Positions 9,619 through 21,460 of a stretch of DNA of 64,000 nucleotides are shown piece by piece. Made by a program: the position numbers and the translations under genes. Source of the DNA: Leptobrachium leishanense (taxonomy: Eukaryota; Chordata; Amphibia; Anura; Megophryidae); the NCBI GenBank assembly GCA_009667805.1, contig CM019063.1:59504881-59568880 (forward strand), written 5' to 3'. The stretch's first letter is position 1; each line of letters opens with the position of its first letter. The notes below the pieces were generated by a model. It did not search any database, was not told the origin of the DNA, and worked only from the letters and a program-made list of their open reading frames with translations.

Positions 9619-12600
9619 CTAAGTAGATGGTGCTGAGGCGGTGCGGTTCCCCACTCTATGGTGGAAGGCGGATGAGGTGCGGAAACCATCCCAATAAAAC
9701 CACTTTAAGTGATGGTCTGGGTGTCGATCCGCCTCTTGTCTTGTTACCAGATCGTCTACTGCTCTCAGGGATTCAATGGCATCGACCCATTCCACAAATG
9801 AGGGTGTGTCTGGAGATCTCCAGTGAGCAGGTATTAAGCGTCTGGCCGTCAGTATGAGATGGAGGGCCACCAAGTTGCGCAACGTCCGCTGTGTCCCAGG
9901 TAAATGCAGCAAAAGGTACACAGCTGGTGTAAAGCGCAAAACCAAACCCGTGACCTCCTTAACCACCTCCGCGACCAGTTGCCAGAAAGGGACAAATTTC
10001 TCGCAGGTCCACCAGACATGAAGATACGTGCCGGTCTGAACTCCGCATCGCCAGCATATCGAGTCGCAAGAAAGTGAGAAGTGGGCCGTTTGGTAGGGAG
10101 TGTAGTACCAAAATGTTAGCAATTTGTAGGAAGTTTCTATTATCCGGAAAGCCCGGGAGCCATATAGTGTGAGGTAACAAGTTTTGGCCCACATTTCTGG
10201 GGGAAAGTCAAGTTCTAAGATCGACTCCCATCGTCCGTAGAAAGGGGGTAGTGAAGTGTCGACCTTCTGAAGCATAGAAACATAGAAAAATGTCGTCAGA
10301 TAAGAACCTTTCGGCCCATCTAGTCTGCCCAATTACATGGATACTTTACCTGGATTTATCTTTTGTTTAGGATAGCCTTATGCCTATCCCATGCCTGCTT
10401 AAATTCAATTACTGTTTTGGCCTCTACCACTTCTACTGGAAGACTGTTCCATGTATCCACCACCCTCTCAGTAAAATAATGCTTCCTGATGTTACTTTTA
10501 AACCTTTGCCCCTCTAATCTAAGACTATGTCCTCTTGTTTTGCTACTTTGTTTCCTTTTAAATATACTCCCTTCCTCCACCTTGTGGATTCCCTTTACGT
10601 ATTTAAATGTTTCTATCATATCTCCTCTGTCTCGTCATTTTTCCAAGCTGTACATGTTAAGATCATTAAGCCTTTCCTGGTAACTTTTCTCCTTCAAGCC
10701 GCACACCATTTTAGTAGCCCTTCTCTGAACTCTCTCTAAGATGTCTATATCCTTTTGGAGATGTGGTCTCCAGTACTGCACACAGTACTCCAAGTGAGGT
10801 CTCACCAGTGCTTTGTACAGTGGCATGAGCACTTCCCTTTTCCTACTGCTAATACCTCTCCCTGCACAACCAAGCATTCTGCTAGCATTTCCTGCTGCTC
10901 TATTACATTGACTACTTACCCTTAGATCCTCTGAAATAATAACCCCTAAATCCCTTTCCTCAGACGTTGAGGTTAGGACTGTATCAAATATTCTATATTC
11001 AGCCCTTGGGTTTTTACGTAGTGCGTAGATGGTAGATATACTCTTAGATAGCGGCAAGGCCATCTGGCAGAATTTTTCAAAGGGTGTCATTTGGCGTAGG
11101 GGACGAAAGCCTCTCGGCAAGAGTCTACAAAGTGACGCAATCTGAAAAGAGTGAAGTGGTCCCCGAAGGTCATGGGGTCATCATTTACGGGGGGCTCAGG
11201 AATCTCCACCCTATCGTCCCGCAGCACCTGGAACAAGAACAATCTACGGCCTTCTGTAAATCTGCTATGTAATCTGGGTCCTAGAAGGGGGTGAAATCCC
11301 AGGTGGTGCCGGAGAGGCAGCAACGGTGACAAGGAGTACGACAGGCCAAATGTCCCTCTAATCCTGCACCACATCTTGAGAGTGTCACGGTACAAACCGG
11401 AGATCGGTAATGTGGGTCTCAGAAGCTGGGAAGGCAACCAAGGAGCAGTCCATAAAGGTCTATGTGCCAGCTTCTCCTCGAGATCCAGCCACAGTCTATC
11501 AGATCCGTCTAGCATCCAATCCATGAGTCGCGTCAGTTGCGCCGCATAGAAGTATAATTTTGCGTCTTGTACCGCCAAACCCCCCTCCGAGCGCGGGCGG
11601 CGAAGAAGTTGTAATTTAACCCTCGGGCGGCCCCTGGGCCATATGAAGGAAAGAAAAATAGAGTCAAGGTCCCTGAACGAGCATGGCAAGAACAAAGGCA
11701 GCGTCTGGAGTACATAAAGAAGGCGAGGCATCACGTTCATCTTAAGGACACTGACTCTGCCCAACAATGAAAGAGGGAGAGCAGTCCAAGAGGACAAGTC
11801 CACACAGAAGGTCCGTAACAGATGGTCGTAATTGTGTCTATGAAGATCTGTAGTAGTGTTTGAAAGCCAGATGCCCAGATATTTGAGGCGATTTTCACAC
11901 CACCGGAAGGGAAAGTGAGAGCGGGCATGAGAAATGTCAGTAGGGGACATGTTAAGTCCCAGCATGTTAGACTTATTGTAGTTGATTTTGTAGCCCGATA
12001 GGTCACCAAAGGTCTGGAGTTGTTCTAGTAGAGGTGGCACGGAATCTCTCGAATTTGGGAGAAGGAATAATAAGTCGTCGGCGTAGGCCGATACCTTGTG
12101 CATCAGTCTAGTGCCTCTGACACCCTGTATTCTATCATCCCTGCGGATCGCCCCCAGAAAAGGTTCTAGGAACAAGGCAAAGAGGAGGGGGGACAGAGGA
12201 CAGCCCTGCCGGGTGCCGTTGGAAATGGGGAAGGAGGGTGAAAGGGCTCCATTAACCCTGACCCGGGCTGAGGGGGCGTCGTAAAGGGAGCGGATCCATG
12301 TTAGAAAGTGTTGAGGGAGACCATAGGCTTCCAGTGTGTGAAAGAGGAAAGGCCACCCAACCCTATCGAAGGCCTTCTCCACGTCGGTAGACAGAAGGAG
12401 AAGGCTCCGGCCGGCATTGGTGGACAACGCTATGGCGTTCAGGACCCTCATCGTCGCATCCCTGGCCTCTGCCAGGTATGAATCCTACCTGGTCGTCTCC
12501 CACCAGAATCGGCAAGAAAGTCTTCAGCCTGTCTGCAAGAATTCTGGCTAAAATCTTAACATCGCAATTAAGTAGCAAGATAGGTCTGAAATGCTTGCAT

Positions 12601-14193
12601 TCCGTCATGTCCTTATCAGGTTTGGGGATTACTGAAATGTGAGCAGTTAGTGCGGGGGGGACAATCGTAGACCTTTTCGCAGGGAATTAAGGAGCGAAAG
12701 GAGGGGAATTGTGAGAGGTCGTGGGAAGGCTTTATAATATTCCACTGGAAAACCGTCTGGTCCAGGGCATTTGTTGTTCTTCAGATGTTTAATAGCTAGC
12801 GCCAGTTCTTCTGGAAGGATTGGGCCATCAAGGGATGATGCTTGGGCGTCGGTAAGGCGGCGGGTTATATTATCTTTCAGATAATTGGTTATACGTGTGT
12901 TATCTATGATCTGCGATTCAGTCGTGTCATTATAGAGGTCATGATAATAGCGGGCAAATTCTTGAAGAATCTCCGTAGGACGGGTAGTCAGCGTATGGTC
13001 ACAGAGTCTAGTGTGTTGTACATAGGATTGTTCTTGGCGTCTACGTAGGAGTCGTGCCAGCAACCTAACTGGCTTGTTCTCCTGAAGGGCGAAGAAGGCT
13101 TTAGTTTTAATTGCCAAGAATTGTATGTCTGCCTGTAGGAGGTCCGTGAGCCGTTTCCTACTATCCAACAGGCGTTGATAGACTTCCGCCGACAGTCCAG
13201 CTTTATGGGACATCTCCAAAGTCCTAATCTCGTCCAATAAGGACGTGAGGTCCACCTGCCGTTCCCGTTTCCGAGCGGTTGCTTTCGCAATAAGCAGGCC
13301 TCGGATTGTGGCCTTATGGGCTTCCCAGAGAACAGAAGGGGAAATGTCTGGTGTGGTATTGGTTTTGAAGTATTGTTTAAGTGCCTCGTCAATGTCCGCA
13401 CGGAACATAGGGTCCGTCAACAACGATGTGTTGAGGTGCCAAGTGCGCTCTCTGGGTCTGAAAAGTGGGGAGGATAACGTCATGATCACTGGAGCGTGGT
13501 CCGACCAGGTTTGTGTAGCGATATAAACGTTAAGTACTAGGTCCAGTTGTTGCTGGGGAAGAAAAAAAAGGTCGAGCCTAGAATAGGACTGATGTACCCC
13601 CGAGAAGTACGTGTAGTCCCTCTCTCCAGCATGGAATGCACGCCAAGTATCCACCAGGCGATAGGAATGGAGAGATCGCTTGAGGTGTCGAAGAATATTT
13701 GAGGGGATCGAGGAAGAGCCTGCAGAGGTATCGATCCGAGGGTCCAGAGATACATTAAAGTCACCAGCGAGGATTAGAATCCCCTCCTGAAAGGCAGCAA
13801 GTCTGCTCAAAATAGAGGCCAGGCATGTATGTTGACGCTAATTAGAAATCTATACCGAAGCAAAAGTATAAACTGTACCCGCGATGGTACCCTTCAGGAA
13901 TATAAAGCGACCTTGTGGGTCGGTGAGGAGTCCTGTTTGTGAGAAGGGGATGTCACGTGCCAGTAGGATTGCTACGCCTCTGGATTTTGATTCAGTGAAA
14001 TTGCTAAAGTAGCCCGTGGGGAATCGTCTGTTTCGTAGGGTAGGTCCGTCACCCTCTCTAAAATGCGTTTCTTGTAAAAAGGCAATAGAGGTGCGGTGAG
14101 CATAGAGTTCTCGGGCAGTCTAGATCTTTTTTCCGGTATGTTAAGGCCCCGTGCATTATAAGAAACCATGCGGAGCTGTTTAGCAGAGAACAT
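9619..14193 (-). pseudogene. L1 ORF2: endonuclease and reverse transcriptase, broken
   Basis: ORF2 protein nicks target DNA and reverse-transcribes the element RNA there. An apurinic-type endonuclease is visible at about 14193-13480: the N-terminal VSYNARGLN, then AGDFN, SRLDLFF and SDHAPV. The reverse transcriptase follows at about 12600-11600 with STDVEKAFDRVGW, TRQGCPLSPLL and the catalytic YADD box (SAYADDLLF). The C-terminal region runs down to 9619. The coding frame switches several times (near 13.9, 12.6, 12.4 and 11.1 kb), and a CR1-like LINE splits it at 10273-11020. Typical of a dead L1 copy; partner ORF1 lies upstream. Confidence 0.9.
10273..11020 (-). mobile_element. CR1-like LINE, 5'-truncated, inserted in L1 ORF2
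   Basis: Encodes the C-terminal part of a CR1/Jockey-group reverse transcriptase (SSRKREVLMPLYKALVRPHL, LEYCVQYW, DILERVQRRATKM, then HYFTERVVDTWNSLP), with one frameshift near 10635. It ends on the minus strand with the TTTCTATG tail. The L1 reading frame resumes exactly on the far side (ISTIYAL before, QKVDTS after), leaving only a 2-bp overlap (AG), so the junctions are precise. It is younger than the L1. Could equally be labelled L2-like; the clade was not tested by phylogeny. Confidence 0.88.
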
Positions 14194-16004
14194 CGTCTTG
14201 GTTTCCGCAGACCACCCACTGAGGAGGGTGGGAAGAGGAGAAAAGAGAGAAGAGAGGAGAAAGAAGAGAACAAAAAAAAAGGGGGGTTACAGTCAGGGTG
14301 TATTTTAGAGGACAATGTGTGAGATCAAGAGAAGTAAGGTATGAACAAAGATATGAGACAAAGGACGTCAGAGAGAGGAGAGACGGAGTCTCAACCTCCC
14401 GCTCTGGAACAGTGACGTGAAAATCTCAGGGGGGTGAAGGGGTGAAGATAGACAGCAACAATCGAGATATGTAAACGGTTCTAACGGTGTCAATAAAAGG
14501 TTCCCGACCATCGCCGCTCTAATGAAGAAACATATGGTATAACTCGCAGCATACAGGACCATAAGGTAGCGCACCATGGTAAATAGTTAAGTAACAAGAG
14601 AACCCAATAAAAAATAACATGGAACAAGACTGGTAGAAACATAGAACAGGATAATGCAAAAACATTTAATAGACCCCCGAGGGTCCACATGGCCCTAATC
14701 AAAGATAAATAAGGGGCTTATGTGTGGTCCCCACAGTTCGGAAAACGAGAGGAGACACAAAAAAAAAATTCCCTTTTACCCTCTCCTATCAGTAAGAACA
14801 TTCCGTCCAGTGTTCAGTCCCCGTACATGGGATTACATTGAAAAGTGGACTGCATCCCTCAGCGCCCTCCCATCCCCACCAAAAGTCCAGTCAGGAGCAA
14901 TATATTAGCAGAGAAACAGTTTGTGGATCATGTGACTAGGAAAGGTTTCGTGAAAATCCAGCAGTATAACACAATACAATCCCCCGTCCATGTCTACTGC
15001 GATATTCATCTCTCCTGAATGTGTGTCCCCTTTTGCCCACCCCTCTATCCCTTTTCCCTCCTGTCAGCGAGTTGTCTTTTATTGTCCTCCTCTCTACCTG
15101 TTCCTTACTCTTTTTTTTTTCTTTTTTCCTTCCTTTTCCCCTTTTATTTTTATTTTTTTATTTTATTTGCTTTTATTATTATTTTTTTTTTAAAAAAAAA
15201 TTCTTTCCTTCCCTTTTCTCCCTCCCTTCCCCCCCTCCCCTTCCCCCTTCCCTTCCCCCTCCCTTCTCTCCTAATTCTCCCTTTGTATTCCCTTCCTCTC
15301 TCCTTATTCCGTTTTCTTCCTTATCCCCGCTCCCTCCTCCCCCCGCGATCACTCTCCCACTCCTAATCTCATGGTATAACGTGAGTGGTGTCGAGTATTT
15401 AGAGTCAGACCCCATCCGCTTTTTTCCCTCTCTCCAATTCCCCACCCCTATCCCGTCTTCACTCAGTGTCCATCAGCGTTCTACATTCTGCTCCCATCCC
15501 CCCTTCACCCCCAGAGTCCGCGATTGCCCCCTTTTATGGGGTCATCATTTTGTCGTCCATCTCACGTGTCTCGCCATCCGTTGTTTTGCTTGTCGGTGTA
15601 CGCGTCCATTGCAGAGCCAGGTCTCGCGATTGTTCGTGTGCGTCGTTTCTAGATGTCTGTCAGAAATGATGGGTATCAGTAGGGCCATCACAGTCCCCTT
15701 GTGGAAAAAGCAGGAGCCACTGTAATCGCCTCCGCTAAGTACGGCAGTGGTGCACATCAACAGGTGTTCCTCTGAAAGGGAAGAACAACAGACCAAACAG
15801 AAAAAAAAAAAGGAATTGTCTCCTTTGTCTCTACTTTCCATAAACCATAGTCTCTCTCTCTGTTCGTAGTCAAGGTCTTTTAGTAACTGAGTTCGTTGCC
15901 GCGATTAGGGTCCCATGTTGTATCGACGCCATCGGTCATTGTGTTAGATTCGGCATCAGTCACTTATTTAGACCCGGTCTGGGGTCAGCGGGTACTCAGC
16001 TGGG
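14194..16004 (-). other. Long L1 inter-ORF region with pyrimidine tract
   Basis: About 1.8 kb separates ORF1 from ORF2 with no recognisable coding. Plus-strand 15030-15360 is almost pure C/T (purine-rich in the element sense), and 14220-14290 is strongly purine-rich. Open frames across the tract give proline/serine/phenylalanine-rich low-complexity peptides and are not genes. Whether this spacing belongs to the family or reflects an old insertion is not clear. Confidence 0.6.
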
Positions 16005-16065
16005 TTAAAGATCCCGATCCTGTGGGGTCCCTCGGGGGTAATATAGGTAGCAGAAGTTAAAGAAA

Positions 16066-17111
16066 TCAATCGTCTGGCACCACCTCATGTTCCATCTCCA
16101 TTCTCGGGCGCCGACGGCCATGTTGGCGTTGCGGCAATGGTGCAGGGTCAGCCTCAGAGAGACCCCAGGATTGCAACAAAAGTGGTTCCCAGTTCTCGAC
16201 GTGAAGCGCGGGAAGGCCCACCGCTTCCAGGAAGCCAGGTAAATCGAGAAAACTGCGTAGTGTGAACGGGCGGTTTTGGACCAGGTCAATCAGGGCCATC
16301 GGGAAGCCCCAACGATAGGGAATCTGTGCCTCTCTGAGAGCCGATGTTATGGGTTTCCTGGCACGCCGGGCTTGGAGCGTGAATCTAGATAGGTCTTAAA
16401 ATAGCGTTATTTCCGAACCCTCAAAAAGCCACATGTGGGATGAGCGCGCTGAATGTAAGCGTTCTTCCTTCAGGGTAAAGTCCGTAATGTGGCAAAGGAT
16501 ATCTCTTGGTGGGTCGTGGGTTTGCGATTGGGACGACTGCGATCTCGGTGGGCCCTGTCCACGTGCTGCAGAGTAATGCGTGGGCCTCATAAAACGTGGT
16601 TGAAGAAGCGAACAATAAAGCCCTGCAAGTCCTGGACAGAATCCATCACACCTCTTATCCTTATGTTTTGGCGCCTCGAGCGATTCTCAAGGTCGTCTAC
16701 CTTACGCGCCATTGCAAATAGGTGGTCTGGAGCCCCTGCCTGCATCCGCGGAGCGAGAGCCGCTGGTCTCAATGCGGCCTCCTCCAAGCGTTCCACGCGG
16801 TTAGACATGGCCGCCACATCAGCGCGTACCTCTGAGATGTACGGACGGAGATCCTCATGGACAGCCCCGATAAGCCGCTGGACGTCATCTCGGGTAGGGA
16901 AGGCGGCCACCATCTCCTCGATCCATCGGGCTCTCATGTTCCCATCCAGCCAGGACTCCTCAGAGTCGGCCAGGGAGGATGTAGCCACCATGTCAGGGTT
17001 CGTGGTCCGAACCCTAGGGGTCCTCAAGTAATGGTCCAGGGGTCCCGTTTGCAATGTCCTTGGGGTGTCTGGGGCCGAGGGGTCCTCCGACTTCCTCTTG
17101 CCTTTTCCCAT
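16066..17111 (-). pseudogene. L1 ORF1: RNA-binding coiled-coil protein, broken
   Basis: ORF1p is the trimeric RNA chaperone that packages L1 RNA. Frame one (17111-16587, 174 residues) starts MGKGKRKSEDPSAPDTP, has a heptad-rich coiled coil at roughly residues 75-150, then LENRSRRQNIRIRG, the entry to the RRM-like domain. A frameshift near 16590 moves the frame. An in-frame TAA near 16396 interrupts LF*DLSRFT. The C-terminal domain then continues (KPITSALREAQIPYRWGFP) and stops at 16066. Order and motifs match the Transposase_22 type ORF1. Confidence 0.85.
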
Positions 17112-17221
17112 GGCCCTGCTGCTGGTTATTTGAGCGAATTTATTGCGGCTAGGTCGGGAGCTCTAAGTCTATGTGGCCATCTTCATCAAGCGCCAAGCCA
17201 CGCCCCCAATCATGGGATAAG

Positions 17222-17640
17222 TTTTAAATCTATTTTTATTTTTAATTGCATGGCTTTGCTTTCCATTTGCAATAGTATACTTATACTAGCAATACCACAG
17301 TACAAAAAGAAAGTGGCTCGGTCCTCATTTTCCTACAGAGCGCCGCAGTTATGGAATAACCTCCCAGACGCCATCAAATCTTCCCCCAGTCTTAAGTCAC
17401 TCAAGAGCTCCCTATTGACATACCTCAATACAGAATGCACCTGTAAACATGTAACATAATGACTATTTCCTACATATTTATTTTCTGTTAATCTGTATAT
17501 TTGTGTTTATTACTTTGTATTTCTGTAACTGTAACAATTCAATGTTCTTGAACCAGGACATACTTGAAAACGAGAGAAATCTCAATGTATCCTTCCAGGT
17601 AAAATCCTTTATAAATAAATAAATAAATATATTTGTCCAT
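17222..17640 (+). mobile_element. Rex1/Babar-like LINE, 3' end
   Basis: From about 17285 the sequence matches the end of the copy at 23455-24404: RQWLDPH-type codons, GGAATAACCTCCCAGACGCC, then a 3' UTR with AATGTTCTTGAACC, CAGGACATACTTGAAAA and AGAGAAATCTCAATGTATCC, and an (AAAT)n tail at 17615-17632. Strongly 5'-truncated. Confidence 0.75.
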
Positions 17641-17688
17641 TATACTTAAATAACAATTAAATGACACAAATGAAAAATCAAAATAGTG

Positions 17689-17721
17689 GCAGGAGAAGCT
17701 TCACAGTGAAGCTTCTCCTGC
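17689..17721. repeat. Perfect 16-bp hairpin
   Basis: GCAGGAGAAGCTTCAC (17689-17704), a single A, then its exact reverse complement (17706-17721). Lies between a LINE tail and a MITE; function unknown. Confidence 0.9.
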
Positions 17722-18047
17722 TGCTGCTTGGCATTTCACGAAAGGGCCAAGCAGCCTAGCAACAGTGATTTTCACCAGTGTTTGCAACTTCTGCAGACAC
17801 CAGCACTTCTTACGTAACCCCTTATGTGTCTAACAGTTCACAGTAACACAAGTAGGTGAAACTTATCAATGTATTCGATTTTATTTATTTTTTCAATTAT
17901 CCTTGTTTTGTTTTTTGCTTTATTTTGCATCGTATTGTTTTACATGGTACTTTTGTCTGCAAGTATGATTAACTTTTGGAACACGTTCTGTTAGTAGTTG
18001 TGTTTTAAATAATTTTTTTTTTATTTTTTTTTTAAATTAATTATAGG
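17722..18047. other. Unassigned AT-rich sequence
   Basis: No recognised repeat or gene; long T-runs near 18010-18035. Confidence 0.5.
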
Positions 18048-18721
18048 ATGTTATTCAGAGAGCACTGAAATGTCGCCGACATTTCGGTGCTCTCTCTCGT
18101 TCCCCGCAGTTCCCTGCACTTTGGGGATCAAAGTTCCCCACCCTGCGGTGAATTCATCATTCACACAGGGTCCTCGGAGTGAAGGGAAAAGCCACCGCAA
18201 ACCCGCCTCAATCACATCGAAAACCTGCCAGAACCGCCGGAAAAACCACGCCGGAAAAGGCCAACGAGCCGTCAATCACAGTACAGACCAGCCACCGGAA
18301 AAAGCCGACAAGCTGACGACCTTAGTTAAAAAAACAAAAAACATTACATTTGAAAGTTTCAAAATTGAAACGGTGTTTGCAAAAAAAAAAAAATTAAAAT
18401 GCCTGGAACAAACCTAATACGATCCAATGAATGATAATAAAAAGGTCTGTTACAGAAAAAGAAAAACGCTTTTAACCCTTTCGCTGCTGAGCCATTTCAC
18501 GCCTGTGTGCTGAGCTCATTTTTACCGTTTTTGCTCATCATGTTTAAAAGCAATTTGAAGTCACGTTTTATTATACAACCCAGACATATTATATGTCCTT
18601 TTTTTCAGCAAACTCGGCAGATTTATAATATGTCATTGAGTGTTTACGTCATGTCCTACCTGAATATTCTAACAAAAAATGCAATAAAAGATGACTTTTC
18701 AATCATCTACAGCATGTAAAG

Positions 18722-20417
18722 TAGACATGTGCACAGCACAAAATTTCGTTTTGAACTAATGGATTAGTCCTAAAATGCAATTTATTTAGTTGCTAAAGAA
18801 ATTTGTTTTCAGTTCTTTAGTATGAAAACTAATTTCATTCAACTGAAAACCAGTGGATACAATTACTATTGTAGTGGATCCTCAGAGTGCTGAGATCACT
18901 GCTTGTTACAGTATCGCTCACTCTCAGCACAATGTGTCAGGCAAAGCTGTTACAGTAACTGAATGCTGCTCATCACAGTGCTCAGAGTTTCAGTAAAACT
19001 AGTAAATAATATTTTTATATATAACAGGTTATAACAATATTATTTCCTTGTTTTACTGAAACTGAGCGCTGTTACAGTCAGTTACTGTAACAGCTGAGCC
19101 TGATACATTGCACTGAGAGATAATATAACAAGCAGCACAAAAGTCAGCACTCACAGCCACTGGATTTAAAGGGCTAAAAAAAAAAGGCTCCTCTCTGTAT
19201 AATATATAGAACATCCTCCTGCATTAATTAATACCCCTCTCTGTATAATGTAGATAACATCCTCCTGCATTAATACCCCTCTCTGTATAATGTATACAAC
19301 ATCCACCTGCATTAATTAATATGTATAGAACAATCCTCCTCAATTTATACATTTCTACGTATAATGTTTATAACATCCTCCGGCATTAATACCCCTCTCT
19401 GTATAATGTATAGAACATCCTTGTGCATTAATTAATGCCCCTATCTGTTTAGAACATCCTACTCAGTAGGACCTACTGCATTGGCATTTGGAGGGTGCAG
19501 AACTTCGGAATGCAATGCTTATCCAGCACAGGAGAGGGAACTTTTACTTAAAGTTTGCATCTCTGTGGGGGGAGAGAGACAGGAATATAAAAGCAGGGGA
19601 GGGGGCAAATATTAACATAAATCAGTCTGAAAGCTCAGAGAAGAGATGACTGGTGCAAACTGATTTTTATAATAAAATTAAGCACTTTAAATCCAGGGAA
19701 AACATTCAAATAAATCCCACTGACAGCTCATAATAACAGAGTAACTGTGAGTTGGATACTAAATGTATCAGACATAAAAAAAACCTTTATAACAAGCAGC
19801 ACTGGGAGAGGAGAGGGACTTTACATAAAATGTGTATTATAGATGAGGAAAGGGGGATAGTGCTCCTGGATAATATAAAATGTATCAGACCTAAGCCCCT
19901 ATTATGCAGAACGGGAGAGGAGATAACACACGTTTTATAAAGTCCCTCTCTTCTCCCAGCGCTGCTTGTTATAAAGGGGTTTTTACTATCCAGCCCTCCT
20001 CTGTCATGAGCTTTCAGTGTGATTTATTTGAATGCTTTCCTTCTCCAGCTGCTTTTATCATCTTGTCTGCCTCATAGACATGCAAGGGTTAAGTAAAGGT
20101 TTCCTCTCCTGTGCTGGCTGTCTGTGCTGCGAGTGAGTATTCTGGAGCTCTATCACTGTCACATTTTCCGGTAGGGGTCGAGAAGGATTACGTATGCAAA
20201 CCGTTTCTGTAGCTTTGCGATGTTGCACTCTTCATTGCTGGTCTCCTTCAATCCATGTAACATTACAAAAAGGACAAACTAAAATGTAGTGCATTTTATT
20301 TTAGTTTCTTTCGTTTTTTGTACTGAGCAGTTTCGCATCTCTTAAGTCATACGAAAACTAAATTATCCCAAAATTCGGACTAAATCATTTTAGTACTAAA
20401 ACGAATGCACATGTCTA
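18722..20417 (+). mobile_element. hAT-like non-autonomous element, copy 1
   Basis: Ends TAGACATGTGCA and TGCACATGTCTA, flanked by a perfect 8-bp duplication ATGTAAAG (18714-18721 and 20418-20425), the hallmark of hAT insertion. The interior has CAGTTACTGTAACAG-type inverted blocks, a hairpin around TTTCAGTAAAAC/GTTTTACTGAAA, and an array of CATCCTCCTGCATTAATA repeats at 19200-19460. About 1.7 kb, no transposase ORF. The second copy at 53874-55385 is in opposite orientation. Confidence 0.85.
19200..19460. repeat. Degenerate tandem repeat inside hAT copy 1
   Basis: Repeats of TATAATGTATAGAACATCCT with CTGCATTAATTAATACCCCT, about 55-65 bp apart, five or six copies of uneven quality. hAT copy 2 has fewer of them (about 54810-54910), so the array length varies between copies. 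Confidence 0.7.
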
Positions 20418-21460
20418 ATGTAAAGTGTTTTGTTCCCCACATTTTATCATCCGAGCCTTTGCGTTTATATTTTCTATAGGGTGCGCTTGTTAAAAAAATT
20501 AGAAATGGAGATTCGTAAAAATTTTTGGGGGGAATTACGTGATTTGTAGCAAACCCTCCCATAGAAAAAAATCATTAGTGCAGCATCATTGTTCACATTA
20601 TAATTGAAATGGGAGCAATATTGCTGCATTAATAAAAATAACACACCAAAATAGTTTTTATCTCTTTAAATTTTTTATTTTTATAATTTGTTTCTTAATT
20701 TAACATGTTCATATTTGGTATCATTGGAAAGGCCATGCTCTCTACATGACCCTCTAGCTAGGGTCATGTAGAGAGCATGGCCTTTCCAATGAGACATGAC
20801 CCTCATGACCCTCTAGCTGCCACTGTTCGGGAGATATGGGGTTCAAAGGAACTTGCTATCTTCACCATGGGATTTTCCTTGGGAAATCCTCAGGCAGCAA
20901 GGGGTTCCCCGGCTAAGTGACATCATCGCTACATGCACGATGATGCCAGGTGATAAGGGGGGACCCAGAGGTGGAGATGCCATCCAAGATGGCGGCCCCC
21001 ACCGGAACTAGGCCGCGATATGGTGCCAGATCGCAGACTGGTGCCTCAGTGGTTAAAGTCAGGGACCGCTTAAAAGGGGAGACTCTCCACTTTTAAGTAG
21101 TACCTGACTTCTCCCTCTAGCTCCTCCCAATCGGGAGGGAGAGGGATCCGAAAGGATCCCCCCTCCTTTCAGGCGATCTCCCGGCTTTGCTGGGCAGTCG
21201 CCTGAAAATGACATCATTGCGTCTGACATTTGTGTCAGAAGGCCCTTAAAAGCAGCATCTGACTTCAACAAAGTCCGAACGCCACGGGACCCAGGAGCAA
21301 AGAGGCGAGTACCTCCCTGGGCTCCCGGATAGCGGATGACGTGTGGAGAACGTCCTTCGCATACAGCGGGAGTCTATAAGGACGTTCTCCACACGTCATC
21401 TGCAGTGAAGGAGTTAAAAAAAGCGGAAATTTTTTTTCCCGAAAAATGCCTAAAAGATCC

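Larger units (their letters stand above)
9010..17207 (-). mobile_element. Full-length L1-type LINE (inactive)
   Basis: Flanked by a perfect 14-bp target duplication (AATCATGGGATAAG at 8996-9009 and 17208-17221). On the minus strand it starts GGGGGCGTGGCTTGG, an L1/Tx1-style 5' end, and finishes in an A-rich tail (9010-9021). It carries ORF1 (16066-17111) and ORF2 (9619-14193), both broken by frameshifts and stops. ORF2 is also split by a CR1-like insertion (10273-11020). Without that insert the element is about 7.45 kb. The intact ends and target duplication show standard target-primed insertion of a complete copy. The decayed ORFs show it can no longer move by itself. Confidence 0.92.
18472..21417 (+). 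mobile_element. piggyBac-like MITE (family A), interrupted by hAT
   Basis: Starts TTAACCCTTTCGCTGCTGAG at 18472 and ends GCAGTGAAGGAGTTAA at 21417, bounded by TTAA. The hAT-like element 18722-20417 sits inside. A TTAA preceded by CTCAGTGG also occurs at 21053-21056, so the right portion (21057-21417) could be a second fused element. Several hairpins are present, for example around 20745-20800. No transposase ORF. Confidence 0.75.

Noticed and set aside
15021..15725. 234-residue plus-strand open frame
   Set aside because: Translation of a C/T-rich low-complexity tract inside the L1 inter-ORF region; almost only Pro, Ser, Leu and Phe, and it runs antisense to the element.
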